Of a stretch of 64,000 nt of DNA, positions 35,362 through 45,424 are shown in pieces (positions within the stretch are counted from its first letter, which is position 1; each line of letters begins with the position of its first letter). The DNA is from Candidatus Nitrosocosmicus oleophilus (lineage in GTDB: Archaea; Thermoproteota; Nitrososphaeria; Nitrososphaerales; Nitrososphaeraceae). A program made the translations under genes and the position numbers. The notes under the pieces are model-generated. The model was not told the DNA's origin, did not search any database, and saw nothing but the letters and a program-made list of their open reading frames with translations. Where the stretch lies: NCBI RefSeq assembly GCF_000802205.1, contig NZ_CP012850.1:2170001-2234000 (forward strand), in the 5' to 3' direction.

Positions 35362-35961
35362 AGCAAATAACAAAAAGAACCTTGCTGGATACCAAAGAAT
35401 ATTTTTTTTGATTTGTCATGAAATCCAACTTTATATTTATTTAAAACGATGCAACATTATGTTACTAATAAAGGTATTACTGTGACATCGTATTGACTAA
35501 ACCAATTTGGTCTAACCCGTTTATAGCACTCTACGTTTTTCGAATTGGTGAGAAATTCGCAACAATTAATATCATTTTCTTGTTTGATTCAGCTCAGTAC
35601 CACGTATACAGGGGCTTACTAACTAAGTTGTTATGAATTGGTATCTTGAATGAAATTGGCAGAGTTATTCAAAACATAATATGTTTTCAAATTGAGAAAA
35701 TTATACTTCAAATGATATATGAGAAAATTAAACCAAAGGAACTTTGGGTAAGAATGATCCGAGTCATAGATTCTATATTCATCGGTATGTTATACACTTG
35801 GGTTGATGGAAAAACTCATTTTCAAATAATGTTTCTGCTCTCAACATAACCGATGAATTCATCCGTTCTAAGATATTACTAATGACGCTAGTCAATACCG
35901 ACGTAAGTAGATTTATTAATTTCGCCAAGGTTCTAGTCCCTAAATTAGTAGGTTAACAGGA
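35362..35961. other. Gene-poor spacer
   Basis: No supported gene; frames at 35297 and 35646 lack start signals and family likeness. Confidence 0.35.
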
Positions 35962-36438
35962 TTGCGAATAGGAAAATTATATAATAAATACAAGGATTAT
36001 GTCTTATTTAACAAAAACATACTAATTTCAGGGATTTTTGCATTCTTTGCGGGGGCTATCTTTACACAATTTTTTTCTGAATTCAGTTCTGATAGTCTTT
36101 CAAACTCAATTGTTACTCTAATATTGGAGTATTGTGTTTACATTCCGATTTTTTCATATTTATTCTATTTGGACAATAAGTCTCGCTATGTTGACAAAGA
36201 GACTGGTAAAAAAAATTACAATGAAATTAGGACAGATATCAAGAAGCTAATTGCAGCTTTTGCGATTTCTGAAACTATATATTCAGTTTCGAAAGTAGTG
36301 CTGCATTATCAATTATTGAGCCTCGGATTTATTGAACCTTATCAGACTTCGATGATAGCTTCCATTATTGCCTGGATCATTTTCCTCTTGGTCATTAATC
36401 TTAGTATAAAAGCAGTACACCTCTTTAAATCAAAATAG
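35962..36438 (+). CDS. Four-helix integral membrane protein (158 aa)
   Basis: 158 residues with TTG as the probable start (35962). Four hydrophobic helices are visible: ILISGIFAFFAGAIFTQFF, IVTLILEYCVYIPIFSYLF, KLIAAFAISETIYSVSKVV and IASIIAWIIFLLVINLSIK. A charged loop lies between helices 2 and 3 (DNKSRYVDKETGKKNYNE). No family is recognised. A 10-bp hairpin follows the stop codon. Confidence 0.6.
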   Translation: MRIGKLYNKYKDYVLFNKNILISGIFAFFAGAIFTQFFSEFSSDSLSNSIVTLILEYCVYIPIFSYLFYLDNKSRYVDKETGKKNYNEIRTDIKKLIAAFAISETIYSVSKVVLHYQLLSLGFIEPYQTSMIASIIAWIIFLLVINLSIKAVHLFKSK

Positions 36439-36460
36439 ATCATTGAAATTAGAACAATAC

Positions 36461-36490
36461 TCTAATTTAGGAGAACTTGTCTAAATTAGA
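36461..36490 (+). terminator. Perfect 10-bp hairpin after the membrane protein gene
   Basis: TCTAATTTAG and CTAAATTAGA are exact inverted arms with a 10-base loop (GAGAACTTGT); outside them ACAATA and TATTGT can extend the stem after a bulge. It lies between the stop at 36438 and the next gene at 36548. Confidence 0.5.
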
Positions 36491-36547
36491 CGAATTATTG
36501 TCAAACCTCCCTGTTATTAATATTACCCATCGATATTAAATAAAGGC

Positions 36548-37258
36548 ATGAGAATTGGTGCGGGGATTGTATTTTTTGATGACGCTAAAGGCTTGCAAAG
36601 ATGCCTACACTCAATTGCATCCAACGTTGATTTAGTCATAACAATTGATGGAAAGTTTAAAGAATTTGAAGAAGACTATGACATTAGCATTGATGGTTCT
36701 AGAGAGGTTGTAGAGTCATTTCCTAATGCTATGTATTATTGTTATCCTAATATTACAGAGATAGAAAAAAGAAACAAGTATCTAGAGATCGCTGCTAAAC
36801 TGGGAATTGATTTTTTGATTGTAATAGATTCAGATGAGTATGCTGTAATCGATAAAGAGGAACTGAGGAGAAATTTACATTTCATAAAAGCAGGGAAAGA
36901 ACTATCGGAAGCTTGCAACGAATTTATTCCTGAAGTCTATGGGATAAAGATGTATGATGAGCAATATGAAAAACAGAACTTGATTATAGAAAGATATAAC
37001 GAAAGGTTGCTTTACAAACCAGGATATCTTCGATATTCTGCAATTCACAGTAATTTAATAGATATCAATAACAGGAATAGGAATTTTACTACGTCAAAAT
37101 ACACTGGAGAAATCGATGGTATCACACTATATAATGATGATCGTCTTAGAAGTTCAAGTTATATTAACAAAAGTTTAAAGTATCAAACCTATCTGTTTGA
37201 TTCTGAGAGACTAGAACGAAAAAGAATAGTGGGATATGAGACATTAAGATATAAATAA
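36548..37258 (+). CDS. Glycosyltransferase-like protein (GT2/GT-A fold)
   Basis: 236 residues from ATG. The N-terminal strand-helix pattern IGAGIVFFDDAKGLQRCLHSI, the VDLVITIDGKF strand and IDFLIVIDSDEYAV with a D-x-D motif (DSDE, about residue 97) fit a GT-A glycosyltransferase such as those that use nucleotide sugars with a divalent metal. The C-terminal half (RYNERLLYKPGYLRY onward) has aromatic residues like acceptor-binding loops. There is no transmembrane segment. The sugar and acceptor are unknown. It is short for a GT2 enzyme, so only the catalytic domain is present. Confidence 0.6.
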   Translation: MRIGAGIVFFDDAKGLQRCLHSIASNVDLVITIDGKFKEFEEDYDISIDGSREVVESFPNAMYYCYPNITEIEKRNKYLEIAAKLGIDFLIVIDSDEYAVIDKEELRRNLHFIKAGKELSEACNEFIPEVYGIKMYDEQYEKQNLIIERYNERLLYKPGYLRYSAIHSNLIDINNRNRNFTTSKYTGEIDGITLYNDDRLRSSSYINKSLKYQTYLFDSERLERKRIVGYETLRYK

Positions 37259-37299
37259 AACCCTGGCTTTTCCCTAAAAATTATTTTGGGAGAAAACCT

Positions 37300-38274
37300 C
37301 TACCTTGAATCCAAATTTAACAATTCTTTGTGAATTTGTTGTGCTCTTGCAGCACTCTTTTCCTTGTCTTTTATTTCAAGCATCAAGTCGTAACTAAAAT
37401 CTATTGTAGAATATAAAAAATTCTTGAACTTGGTTTCATCCAGAGTACTGGCGTGTTTTCCTTTCCTAGAATTTGGTTCCTGATTACTATAGTCCATCAT
37501 TATTATACCATCTTTGTTTTTGTTCCAAGTCTTTCCCGCAGACGTTATGGCATTTTGAACTGATTGACCATCATTGAAACATTCGTGGTGAAATACATCC
37601 AGCAACACAGGGACATTTGTTTTGTCATATATTTTTAGACAATCATTTAAGCTAAAACGAAAATCATCATTTTCTATGACCAGTCTTGACTTTACAGCAT
37701 CAGTCAAGAGTGTATTGTAGTTTTTGATGAACCTATCCGAAGAGGCTATTTTGTCATTATAAGTCCCTCCAACGTGGATCTGAATTTTTGCAGTATTGTC
37801 TAGATTCATTGTGTTGAGAAAGGCAATTTGGTAATTGATTTCTCTTAATCCGGCTTTTACAACTTCCTTATTAGGTGAATTCAATATGACAAATTGGTCT
37901 GGGTGCATCGATATTCTAATTTTATTTTCTTTAACAATTTGACCTATACTAATCAAATCTTTCTCGAAATAATTTTCCCAATCAAATTTGCATATTGGAT
38001 GTGAAGCAAATGGTATTATGTCAGAACTGATTCTAAAAAACAGGAAGTTATGGTGAATATTATATCTCAGGATTTCTCTCAATACATCCAGATTATAACT
38101 AACCGCCTTGACTAAGTTTTCTTCAGAATAAGATGATAATCTAAAGGTGGATATGGTTTTTTTTCCTAATGATTGGTTAATGCATGGATATCCTATTTTC
38201 ATATCCTCAGACTTTATCTTCGAAATAATGTTGGAGATTTGTTCTGACAACGAATGATTCGCCCTTTGTATCAA
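37300..38274 (-). CDS. uvsE: UV damage endonuclease UvsE (UVDE)
   Basis: 324 residues. The core starts at MKIGYPCINQSLG (an internal ATG at 38202 is an alternative start). UVDE motifs follow: FFRISSDIIPFASHP, RISMHPDQFVILNSP, IQIHVGGTYNDK, LVIENDD, PVLLDVFHHE and MDYSNQ; these supply the His, Glu and Asp ligands of the three-metal TIM-barrel centre. UvsE nicks 5' to cyclobutane dimers and 6-4 photoproducts and starts alternative excision repair. The gene follows a 105-residue gene with only one base between stop and start, so the two are translated together. Confidence 0.92.
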   Translation of the reverse strand: MIQRANHSLSEQISNIISKIKSEDMKIGYPCINQSLGKKTISTFRLSSYSEENLVKAVSYNLDVLREILRYNIHHNFLFFRISSDIIPFASHPICKFDWENYFEKDLISIGQIVKENKIRISMHPDQFVILNSPNKEVVKAGLREINYQIAFLNTMNLDNTAKIQIHVGGTYNDKIASSDRFIKNYNTLLTDAVKSRLVIENDDFRFSLNDCLKIYDKTNVPVLLDVFHHECFNDGQSVQNAITSAGKTWNKNKDGIIMMDYSNQEPNSRKGKHASTLDETKFKNFLYSTIDFSYDLMLEIKDKEKSAARAQQIHKELLNLDSR

Positions 38275-38275
38275 C

Positions 38276-38593
38276 TTAGAAAATCATTTTGGCTATTATT
38301 ACCAGGGACCTTTTGATATTTGATGTTTTGTTTTTCGGGTCAGTTATAGGGTATAGTCTCAGGGTTATTTTGTCTGACTTTTTTATCAACTGAATAAAGT
38401 AATTTTGGGAAAATCCCGATTCGATTGTAATTGTGTTTATGAGTATAGTATCTTTGGAAGTATTTTGAAATGATTCCTTAAAATTATAAATGCATCCACC
38501 ATCGAAGTTGCTTCTAATAATACGACCCTTAAAGTTTGTATGAATTAGGTCAAAGTTGACTCGACTACTTATAATAATGTGAGGCATATCCAA
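38276..38593 (-). CDS. Hypothetical protein coupled to uvsE (105 aa)
   Basis: 105 residues, beta-rich and basic (HIIISSRVNFDLIHTNFKGR, KDTILINTITIESGFSQNYF, KITLRLYPITDPKN). No family is recognised. Its stop is one base from the uvsE start codon, so it is probably part of the same transcript and may act in the same DNA-damage response. Confidence 0.5.
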   Translation of the reverse strand: MDMPHIIISSRVNFDLIHTNFKGRIIRSNFDGGCIYNFKESFQNTSKDTILINTITIESGFSQNYFIQLIKKSDKITLRLYPITDPKNKTSNIKRSLVIIAKMIF

Positions 38594-38782
38594 GAATGTG
38601 CTATTTTATTGTTGACCTTTGAACAACACTAAAATTGGACAAACAAAAATCTTGTTGACATTTTTCTCAAAACTTTATACTTTGTCGTAAAACGGGAAAA
38701 AAGATGATTTAATGCCACTAATACCACTGAGAATAAATCTAATCCTAATGAAAACATGATGCAATGAAGATATATTTTCTAG

Positions 38783-39352
38783 TCAATAGTTCATTCTCAC
38801 AGCTGAGGAGGTTTTGAGTTCCATTAGTCTACCCGAAATGTATCCCAAAAGTACGCCGTAAATTATATGAAAAGCTAGGGAACCCATTATGATTACCGGG
38901 TAAAGGCCTTCAAAGTTTGTAACTAGAGAATATACATACTGATTAGGTGTCATAGAATTTCTAAACGAAACGATCATCGGCTGGATAATAAATGTCGCTA
39001 CTGGTACAAATAACAATGTCCATAATATTACTCCTACAATAATGCCAGTTACCATCCCATGCTTTGCATTATAAGGAGAGATACGTCGCCAAAATATAGA
39101 CACTTGACCAAATATGTTACCAGCAATGGTACCTGTTAATATATGTAAAGTAAAACCAATCAAAGCAGCCGTAGCCGGATCATAGAAACCCAATGAAACT
39201 CCTATCATTCCAAAAAATGAGCCAGGTGGGGTTTGAGAGATAACATCTATTGAAACCAACAATCCTGATATTCCCCACGATGCAATGAAACCTGCTAGGG
39301 AACAGTAAAGTATAAATAATTTTGGAGATTCCTCAATTTTGGATTTTAGCAT
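38783..39352 (-). CDS. Integral membrane protein (189 aa)
   Basis: 189 residues with about four transmembrane helices (LFILYCSLAGFIASWGISG, ATAALIGFTLHILTGTIAG, GMVTGIIVGVILWTLLFVP, YPVIIMGSLAFHIIYGVLLG). Gly-rich helices with His residues inside the membrane (FTLHILTG, LAFHIIYG) are notable and could ligate heme or metal. I do not recognise a family, though similar Gly/His-rich helices occur in uncharacterised proteins of this archaeal group. It starts with ATG and stands alone on the strand. Confidence 0.65.
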   Translation of the reverse strand: MLKSKIEESPKLFILYCSLAGFIASWGISGLLVSIDVISQTPPGSFFGMIGVSLGFYDPATAALIGFTLHILTGTIAGNIFGQVSIFWRRISPYNAKHGMVTGIIVGVILWTLLFVPVATFIIQPMIVSFRNSMTPNQYVYSLVTNFEGLYPVIIMGSLAFHIIYGVLLGYISGRLMELKTSSAVRMNY

Positions 39353-39514
39353 AGCCTGATATGGTTAATCTATTATTTAAGAAATAGCAAAAACGATACC
39401 ATAATGCCTAACTCTTTCAAATAATTTTATTATCTCATGAGTTTCTAAGGAAAGGTTCTCATATCGACCATTACATGTGAAAGTCTTTTTTTATTTTTGA
39501 AAAATTACTTGAAT

Positions 39515-40975
39515 TTATCGACTCTCCAGGATTCCACGCTCCGTTTTAGTATTGATCTGGCGCCCCAAAAGTAGTCTAACCGCATCTTCTAAACAGGGAC
39601 TCATGAAGGGATAACCAGCCGACAATAGCTTTTGAGGTTTAACAACTCCATTGGATTCACTAATCGTGTCGGCGAAGTCTCCAAGTGCTAGTTCCATGAA
39701 TCTGGGCCCAAATCTCAAAAAAATCTGATTTTCTTGTATTTTTGAAATTATTTTAAAAAAATCTGAGGATTTTGCAGGGTTGGGAGACACCATGTTAATG
39801 GGACCACGCATGGTAGTGTTATCAATTGCATACATGATTCCTCCTATGACATCTTCAATAGAAACCCAATTAAAAATGTTACTTCCGTTACCAAACGTAA
39901 TACCAGTTTTTAAGCAGGAAGCAAGATCAAGTATTTTCAAGATTCCACCTTTTGGAGACAATATGAGACCAAACCGTGCATTTACTACTCTGATACCTAT
40001 AGATTCTACAGATTTGGCACGGTCTTCCCAGTCGACACACAGGTTTGCTAGGAACCCGTGTCCTGGCATGGATTCCTCCGTGACAACTTCTTCACCTCGA
40101 CTTCCATAATATCCAATTGCCGAAGCACACAACAGCGTTGAAGGGGGTTTTTTAAGGTTCTTAATACCATCGCAGAGTAGTTCGGTCGTCTTGACACGGC
40201 TATCGTGTATTCGTTTTTTCTTTTTCTTTGACCATCTACCTCCTATACTTTCTCCAGATAAATGGATTATAGTGTCAAATCCTTCTAGGTCATTATGGGC
40301 CACTATTCCAGTTTCAGGATCCCAAACCCTGAAATTTGAACTGTTACCATTATCGGAGTATTTAGAAGAAGGTCTTATTAATCTTGAAATTTTGTGTTCT
40401 CCGGCAGCCTCCAGCAAAGGGATTAGGGCAGACCCAATCAAACCGGTAGATCCGGTAATTAAGATTCTTTTTCCCTTATTCTCTTTTAGCAGCTCCCATA
40501 ATTTCATATCATTTTGAAGTATTCGGTGACGGTAACTGAACATTTCTTTTAGGGTTTTATTGAGTTGTTTCCTTAAAATATTGAATCTATTAAATCCGTA
40601 AGGTAGGGAATACTCTATTTTGTCCTCCAACATACATCCGCCTAATGCATTAGGAGTAAATGAGTGGGTATGTCTCCAAGATTTTAGAGGTCCTCTAATC
40701 ATTTCATCTTGAAATACTTGATCTTGAACATATCCAAAGTGCTTTGCGATCCATCTTAATTTAAAAGGCCCACATTGGAGCTCTAGGATGCAAGTTTCCC
40801 CAATTCCAAGTCCATTGTTCCGTTTAATGATTTTTAGCAAGCCCCATGGGGGAATCAGTCTATCTATGGCTTTATTTCTAGCATGGTAGTTGAAAACATC
40901 ATGTACCGGGAAAGGAATTTCAACCCGTTTAATAAAAATTGAGGTATTGCTTGAGTTATCCGCTAAATGTTTCAA
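39515..40975 (-). CDS. SRPBCC-epimerase fusion (TIGR01777 family)
   Basis: 486 residues. The N-terminal region (about 1-160) is a START-like SRPBCC ligand-binding domain (FIKRVEIPFPVHDVFNYHARN, PWGLLKII, GPFKLRWIAKHFG). The middle (about 168-400) is an NAD-dependent epimerase with the nucleotide motif RILITGSTGLIGSALIPLL and catalytic SAIGYYG. The end (about 430-478) is the DUF1731 domain (RFGPRFMELALGDFADTI). This fusion is common in TIGR01777 proteins, whose substrate is unsettled (cell-division inhibitor SulA in old annotations). It is long for the family because of the SRPBCC domain. Confidence 0.88.
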   Translation of the reverse strand: MKHLADNSSNTSIFIKRVEIPFPVHDVFNYHARNKAIDRLIPPWGLLKIIKRNNGLGIGETCILELQCGPFKLRWIAKHFGYVQDQVFQDEMIRGPLKSWRHTHSFTPNALGGCMLEDKIEYSLPYGFNRFNILRKQLNKTLKEMFSYRHRILQNDMKLWELLKENKGKRILITGSTGLIGSALIPLLEAAGEHKISRLIRPSSKYSDNGNSSNFRVWDPETGIVAHNDLEGFDTIIHLSGESIGGRWSKKKKKRIHDSRVKTTELLCDGIKNLKKPPSTLLCASAIGYYGSRGEEVVTEESMPGHGFLANLCVDWEDRAKSVESIGIRVVNARFGLILSPKGGILKILDLASCLKTGITFGNGSNIFNWVSIEDVIGGIMYAIDNTTMRGPINMVSPNPAKSSDFFKIISKIQENQIFLRFGPRFMELALGDFADTISESNGVVKPQKLLSAGYPFMSPCLEDAVRLLLGRQINTKTERGILESR

Positions 40976-41436
40976 TAAGACAATATAATATGATACCCAC
41001 GTTAATCTATTTTTTTGTGACGAAATTCTGTTGTTAGCAGCAGAGAATTGTACATTTTTAAAATTATTTACATGTATTAGCCAAACTGAGTCTTTACCCT
41101 TGAGCTGTTTTTTTTTTGCAAAAATTGATAATATTTCTGATTTAATACTCCACCGGCAATAATGACCTTCTCAAAGAGAAGTAGGAAACCATTGCGTATT
41201 TTGAGGCGATTTTGAGGTATCATGAAACACAAAGACTAAGGGAGGATATGGTACCGTCAATTCAGGTTGAGTTGGTTAAATAACTAATTATTAGAAACAA
41301 AGAAAGAAGTTGAATTGGTTAATGAACCGACCAGTACTTTGGTTTTTATGTCACCATTACCGACCCACAATCCAGATCTAAAATATTATTTCTAGAGGAA
41401 AAGCTGCATCATCACAAATTATTTTGAGATTGAACC
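40976..41436. other. Spacer between divergent genes
   Basis: No gene. This region must hold promoters for the minus-strand epimerase and the plus-strand MFS gene. Confidence 0.35.
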
Positions 41437-42828
41437 GTGCATGGTGTTCTAAGTAAGTTCCATCCTTTTTTAAAGTTAAATCCATCGACTTATTATTGGA
41501 TTTTATCTTTGGAGACGAAACAGATCACATTATTCCCATTACTTTTTTCCAATTTCGTAGGAACATTGGGATTTAGTATCGTATTACCCTTCCTCGTATT
41601 TCTTGTAGTGGATTTCGGTGGCAATTCTATAATTTATGGGATTCTCTCATCTGTATATCCTGCTTTTCAATTGATTGGAGCTCCCATACTTGGGAGATGG
41701 TCCGACTCTTTTGGTCGAAAGAAAGTTCTTCTAATCAGCACAGCTGGTACGTTGATAGGTTGGATCATATTCCTCTTGGCTTTATTCGTCCCAAAAATTG
41801 CTCTTATCGATATTAATACTGCGTTTATTGGAGCTTTTACGCTTTCTTTGCCCTTGGTTGTGTTATTTATAGCTCGTGCGATAGACGGAATAACTGGGGG
41901 AAATGTCTCTGTTGCCAATGCCTATATTGCAGACTTGTCGGACGAAAAGACTAGAAGCAAGAATTTTGGAAAAATGGCCATTTCTTCTAATTTGGGATTC
42001 ATAGTAGGGCCCGCTCTCGCAGGCATTCTGGGAGGAACCATTTATGGGAATACTTTACCAGTAATCGTTGCCATTTTTGTTTCATTTGTTGCATTTATTG
42101 CAATCTGGGTATTTTTGAAGGAATCAAAAATTGGTACAAGAGTAATTCAACCGATTCAAAAAAATAGTGTTCAAAGGGCGTATTCTTATGAATGCAAAGA
42201 TTGCTTTAAGCCTCCAAATCCTGACAAGCTCAAGTTTAAGGACATTTTCAAATTAAAGAATATACCAATTTTAATGATATTGAACTTTTTCATTTTTTTA
42301 GGATTTAATATTTTTTATACATCATTTCCAATTCACGCAGTATCGAGTCTAAAATGGACGATAACAGAAATGGGTATCTTTTACGCTGTCTTGAGTGGCT
42401 TAATGATACTTGTACAGGGTCCAATCCTGCGAAAGGCGTCTCAAATACTTTCGGAGGGTAATTTGATAATCATAGGGAGCCTTATTTTGGGAGTAAATTT
42501 TGTATTATTTTATTCGAACAACATCATATTGATTTATATTGCTGCGATCCTTTTTGCAGTGGGCAATGGATTGATGTGGCCGTCATTCATGTCCATACTT
42601 TCAAAGTTTGCCGGGAAGTTACACCAAGGCGCTGTTCAAGGAGTGGCAAGCAGTATCGGGAGTTTGGCCAGTATTATTGGATTAATTATTGGTGGATTCT
42701 TGTATAATTCTATAGGGTCACCTACTTTTTTGATCGCTGCATCCATCATCTTTGTCGTATTTGCATTGTCCTTTAAAATATTAAAGATTCAAAGAACCTT
42801 CGAACCCAATCAAGATCATGATCTATAG
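41437..42828 (+). CDS. Major facilitator superfamily exporter (TetA/TCR1-like)
   Basis: 463 residues from GTG 41437; the first 25 residues are weakly supported and a TTG near 41508 is the alternative start. Twelve predicted helices. The MFS signature in loop 2-3 reads GRWSDSFGRKKVLL, a drug:H+ antiporter type A motif. The central cytoplasmic loop carries a CxxC (YECKDCFKPPNPDKL), unusual in TetA-type transporters and possibly metal- or redox-sensing. Substrate unknown. It is the first gene of a plus-strand group but the next gene starts 500 bases later. Confidence 0.85.
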   Translation: MHGVLSKFHPFLKLNPSTYYWILSLETKQITLFPLLFSNFVGTLGFSIVLPFLVFLVVDFGGNSIIYGILSSVYPAFQLIGAPILGRWSDSFGRKKVLLISTAGTLIGWIIFLLALFVPKIALIDINTAFIGAFTLSLPLVVLFIARAIDGITGGNVSVANAYIADLSDEKTRSKNFGKMAISSNLGFIVGPALAGILGGTIYGNTLPVIVAIFVSFVAFIAIWVFLKESKIGTRVIQPIQKNSVQRAYSYECKDCFKPPNPDKLKFKDIFKLKNIPILMILNFFIFLGFNIFYTSFPIHAVSSLKWTITEMGIFYAVLSGLMILVQGPILRKASQILSEGNLIIIGSLILGVNFVLFYSNNIILIYIAAILFAVGNGLMWPSFMSILSKFAGKLHQGAVQGVASSIGSLASIIGLIIGGFLYNSIGSPTFLIAASIIFVVFALSFKILKIQRTFEPNQDHDL

Positions 42829-43339
42829 ATATTTGATGGCTAAGACTTGGGAGACAATAATCTAGAATTTTTAAACCATTTCTGTTGCGTTCTTATCATT
42901 TTAGATGAAGGTATAATTGAGATATTGTCTACTGGTTAATAGTTTCCGAAGTATTTTTCAACTCATTAGGAAACTGATTTCGACAAAGTTTTGAACTTAA
43001 ATGGCACTTTTGTAGACAAAGAATGTAAAATTGGGTTAGGGAGATATATTATTGGTACTTGGATTGTAATAATATTGATTTAAGAATCTTCTTTAGCGTT
43101 ATCAATATACAATTTCATTTAATTAGAACCTGAGATATAGGAAGTTATGAAAATTATTACCTATCGATTATCGGAGGTTTCCTGCTACAGACTTACTATT
43201 AGCATGGGAAGTATGAATCACGGTCAACTAATCAATGATTATGGGGATTCAGATGTAAGGGGAGCTTATAATATGATACCAACATTAAGCCAAGTAGAAT
43301 ATTTGAGTAATCCTTTGAATTTTGGAGAATGAGATTAAA
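42829..43339. other. Spacer after the MFS gene
   Basis: No supported gene. A 61-codon frame at 43147-43332 reads like accidental sequence and overlaps the upstream signals of the next gene. Confidence 0.35.
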
Positions 43340-44248
43340 ATGAAGAATGATGAGATGTGGCCAAAACTCCCTGTTGCTAGTTGGAAGGGAACTTATGAAA
43401 CATTGCATATGTTAACTCAAATCGTAGGCAAGATTCGACTCGCAACAACCCCAATGGAAAATCATTGGTGGAATTCTACTCTATACGTAACACCGGCTGG
43501 GTTAACAACCTCAGTTATGTACTACAATGACGTTCCTTTTAAGATAGAATTTGATTTGAACAAACATTTCTTAATTATTGAAAAAGCTTTTGGCTACGAA
43601 AAGAAAATCCCACTAGAATCACGTCCCATTGCAGATTATTATAAGGATTTGATGTCAACACTTGAATCACTTGGGATATCCCTACAGATCTGGAGTACAC
43701 CAGTTGAGGTTGAAAATGGAATTCCATTTGAGAAAGATTATACCCACTCAACATACGACGGTGATTCGGCCAACAAGTTTTGGCGGATACTTACACAGTC
43801 CTCTCGAGTATTCACTGAATTTCGATCAAGTTTTATAGGCAAAGTCAGTCCAGTTCATTTTTTTTGGGGGGCTTTTGATTTGGCTGTAACCCGTTTTTCA
43901 GGACGAAAAGCCCCAGATCATCCGGGAGTCCCGAATTGTCCGCAGCATGTTATGGTTGAAGCTTATTCTCATGAAGTTAGCAGTTGTGGATTGTGGTTCG
44001 GAGGCGGACCATTTGAAAATCCTGTGTATTATTCGTACTCATATCCTGAACCTCAGGGATTCAAGGATGCTCAGGTCAAACCTGCAGGAGCCTATTACGA
44101 AAACAGTATGGGTGAATTTATTTTGCCATATGAGAATGTGCGGACAAACGAGTCACCTGATCAATCATTACTTAGTTTCCTTCAAAGTACTTATGAAGCT
44201 GCGGCCGTGTCGGCAAAGTGGGAACGGGACATATTGGAACGAACATGA
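43340..44248 (+). CDS. DUF5996 family protein
   Basis: 302 residues from ATG 43340, preceded by GGAG at 43324. An upstream TTG at 43322 in frame is less likely. Landmarks: WPKLPVASWKGTYETLHMLTQIVGKIRLA, NHWWNSTLYVTPAGLTTS, HFFWGAFDLAVTRFSGR, APDHPGVPNC, EVSSCGLWFGGG and YYENSMGEFILPYE. These identify the DUF5996 family, widespread in bacteria and of unknown function. His and Trp residues in the repeated segments may form a binding site. The family is mostly bacterial, which makes transfer from bacteria plausible. Stand-alone gene. Confidence 0.85.
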   Translation: MKNDEMWPKLPVASWKGTYETLHMLTQIVGKIRLATTPMENHWWNSTLYVTPAGLTTSVMYYNDVPFKIEFDLNKHFLIIEKAFGYEKKIPLESRPIADYYKDLMSTLESLGISLQIWSTPVEVENGIPFEKDYTHSTYDGDSANKFWRILTQSSRVFTEFRSSFIGKVSPVHFFWGAFDLAVTRFSGRKAPDHPGVPNCPQHVMVEAYSHEVSSCGLWFGGGPFENPVYYSYSYPEPQGFKDAQVKPAGAYYENSMGEFILPYENVRTNESPDQSLLSFLQSTYEAAAVSAKWERDILERT

Positions 44249-45189
44249 AAGTCATATTTTAAAGCATAGGCCGAATTGACAGAATATCAAATTTGGGGAG
44301 GGTTATGCCCAATTGCAAACTTTTTGAAACAATCAATAGCAATTTTTTGCATAAGTTCACTGCCACAGACACGCTCTTTGAATCACATATATCCATAAAC
44401 AAGTACTCATCCATCCTAGAATCTAGATTAATACTTGCTAAAAAAGCTTGAATTGTAATATTGATTGAGAATTAGAACGACTGTTTTCTAAAATCTTGCC
44501 AATTCTTGATATCTCCTTGAGAAGCAGCGGATCTAGGCCGCGTAGTCATATTATGCTGATTCTTAATTCCTGAGGTTTGATTTTTATTTCATATTTGGAT
44601 TGAAGAATATCCAATCCGACTAATGACATATGAATAATCGTGTTTACTTTATAATTAAACCGTATTTATCCAATCATCCTAGTTTGGCGTTAATAATCTA
44701 ATTGTCTTTACATTTTGGCAATGAAAACAACAATTCCCTGATTATGATAAGCCTTTTTTCATACGATCTTCTTGATAGTTGGATGAGGTTCTGAGCTGCT
44801 TTGGTGCTCGATTGTCTTATTTCCTAAAAAATTCAGCTAACTTTTCATACCATATGAAATGGTAAAAGTATAACGAATCATTCCACCTTCATAATATTTT
44901 TTTTCCTAGAGTTAGATTCTAATAAATATTTTCTATGATGGAGATGTTGGCGTGAATAAGGTTTTTTTAATGATAACTACTAGTGGGTGTTCTACATACT
45001 GCTGTCCTTTAGACATGATATAAGGGTACTGCACGGAAATCTATCACTCAGTTATAACATAGTGTGATACTCTAACGAATTTTGAGTCTCAAAGTACCGA
45101 TTATTCATTGTCTCATGATGTATTTCTTAAATCACATACAAATTCTTGTTATCCTTCGTTGTTTAAACGCAATAGTCATGTTAAGTTAG
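44249..45189. other. 0.9-kb gene-poor stretch
   Basis: No gene can be supported. No notable repeats or hairpins. Confidence 0.35.
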
Positions 45190-45423
45190 CTAACATACAT
45201 ATTCGATGGCGATCGATTCATCACAGTTTGATAAATTTAATCTCTTTATCAATAATTCAAAGTTGTAATCATTATCTATTTGCATTTTGTCCCAAACTGC
45301 AACATACTGATCACTAAAATCTCTTTTCAATTCTTCATAATTAGAATGAAACCACTCAAAATTATCCTTCAACTTTACATATTTTTCAAAATCTCGATCG
45401 GATTCTGACATGTTTATGCTCAC
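45190..45423 (-). CDS. DUF5678-like small protein (77 aa)
   Basis: 77 residues from GTG 45423 (an ATG at 45411 is the alternative). The pattern FEWFHSNYEELKRDFSDQYV, AVWDKMQIDNDYNFELLIKRL fits the DUF5678 family of short proteins that carry a W-x(2)-NYEEL...YVAV...D..F..L core. Function unknown. It directly follows the 57-codon gene at 45425, one base between stop and start, so they form a two-gene operon. Confidence 0.6.
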   Translation of the reverse strand: MSINMSESDRDFEKYVKLKDNFEWFHSNYEELKRDFSDQYVAVWDKMQIDNDYNFELLIKRLNLSNCDESIAIEYVC

Positions 45424-45424
45424 A

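Noticed and set aside
43147-43332. 61-codon gene before the DUF5996 gene
   Set aside because: It overlaps the ribosome-binding region of the next gene and does not resemble any protein.
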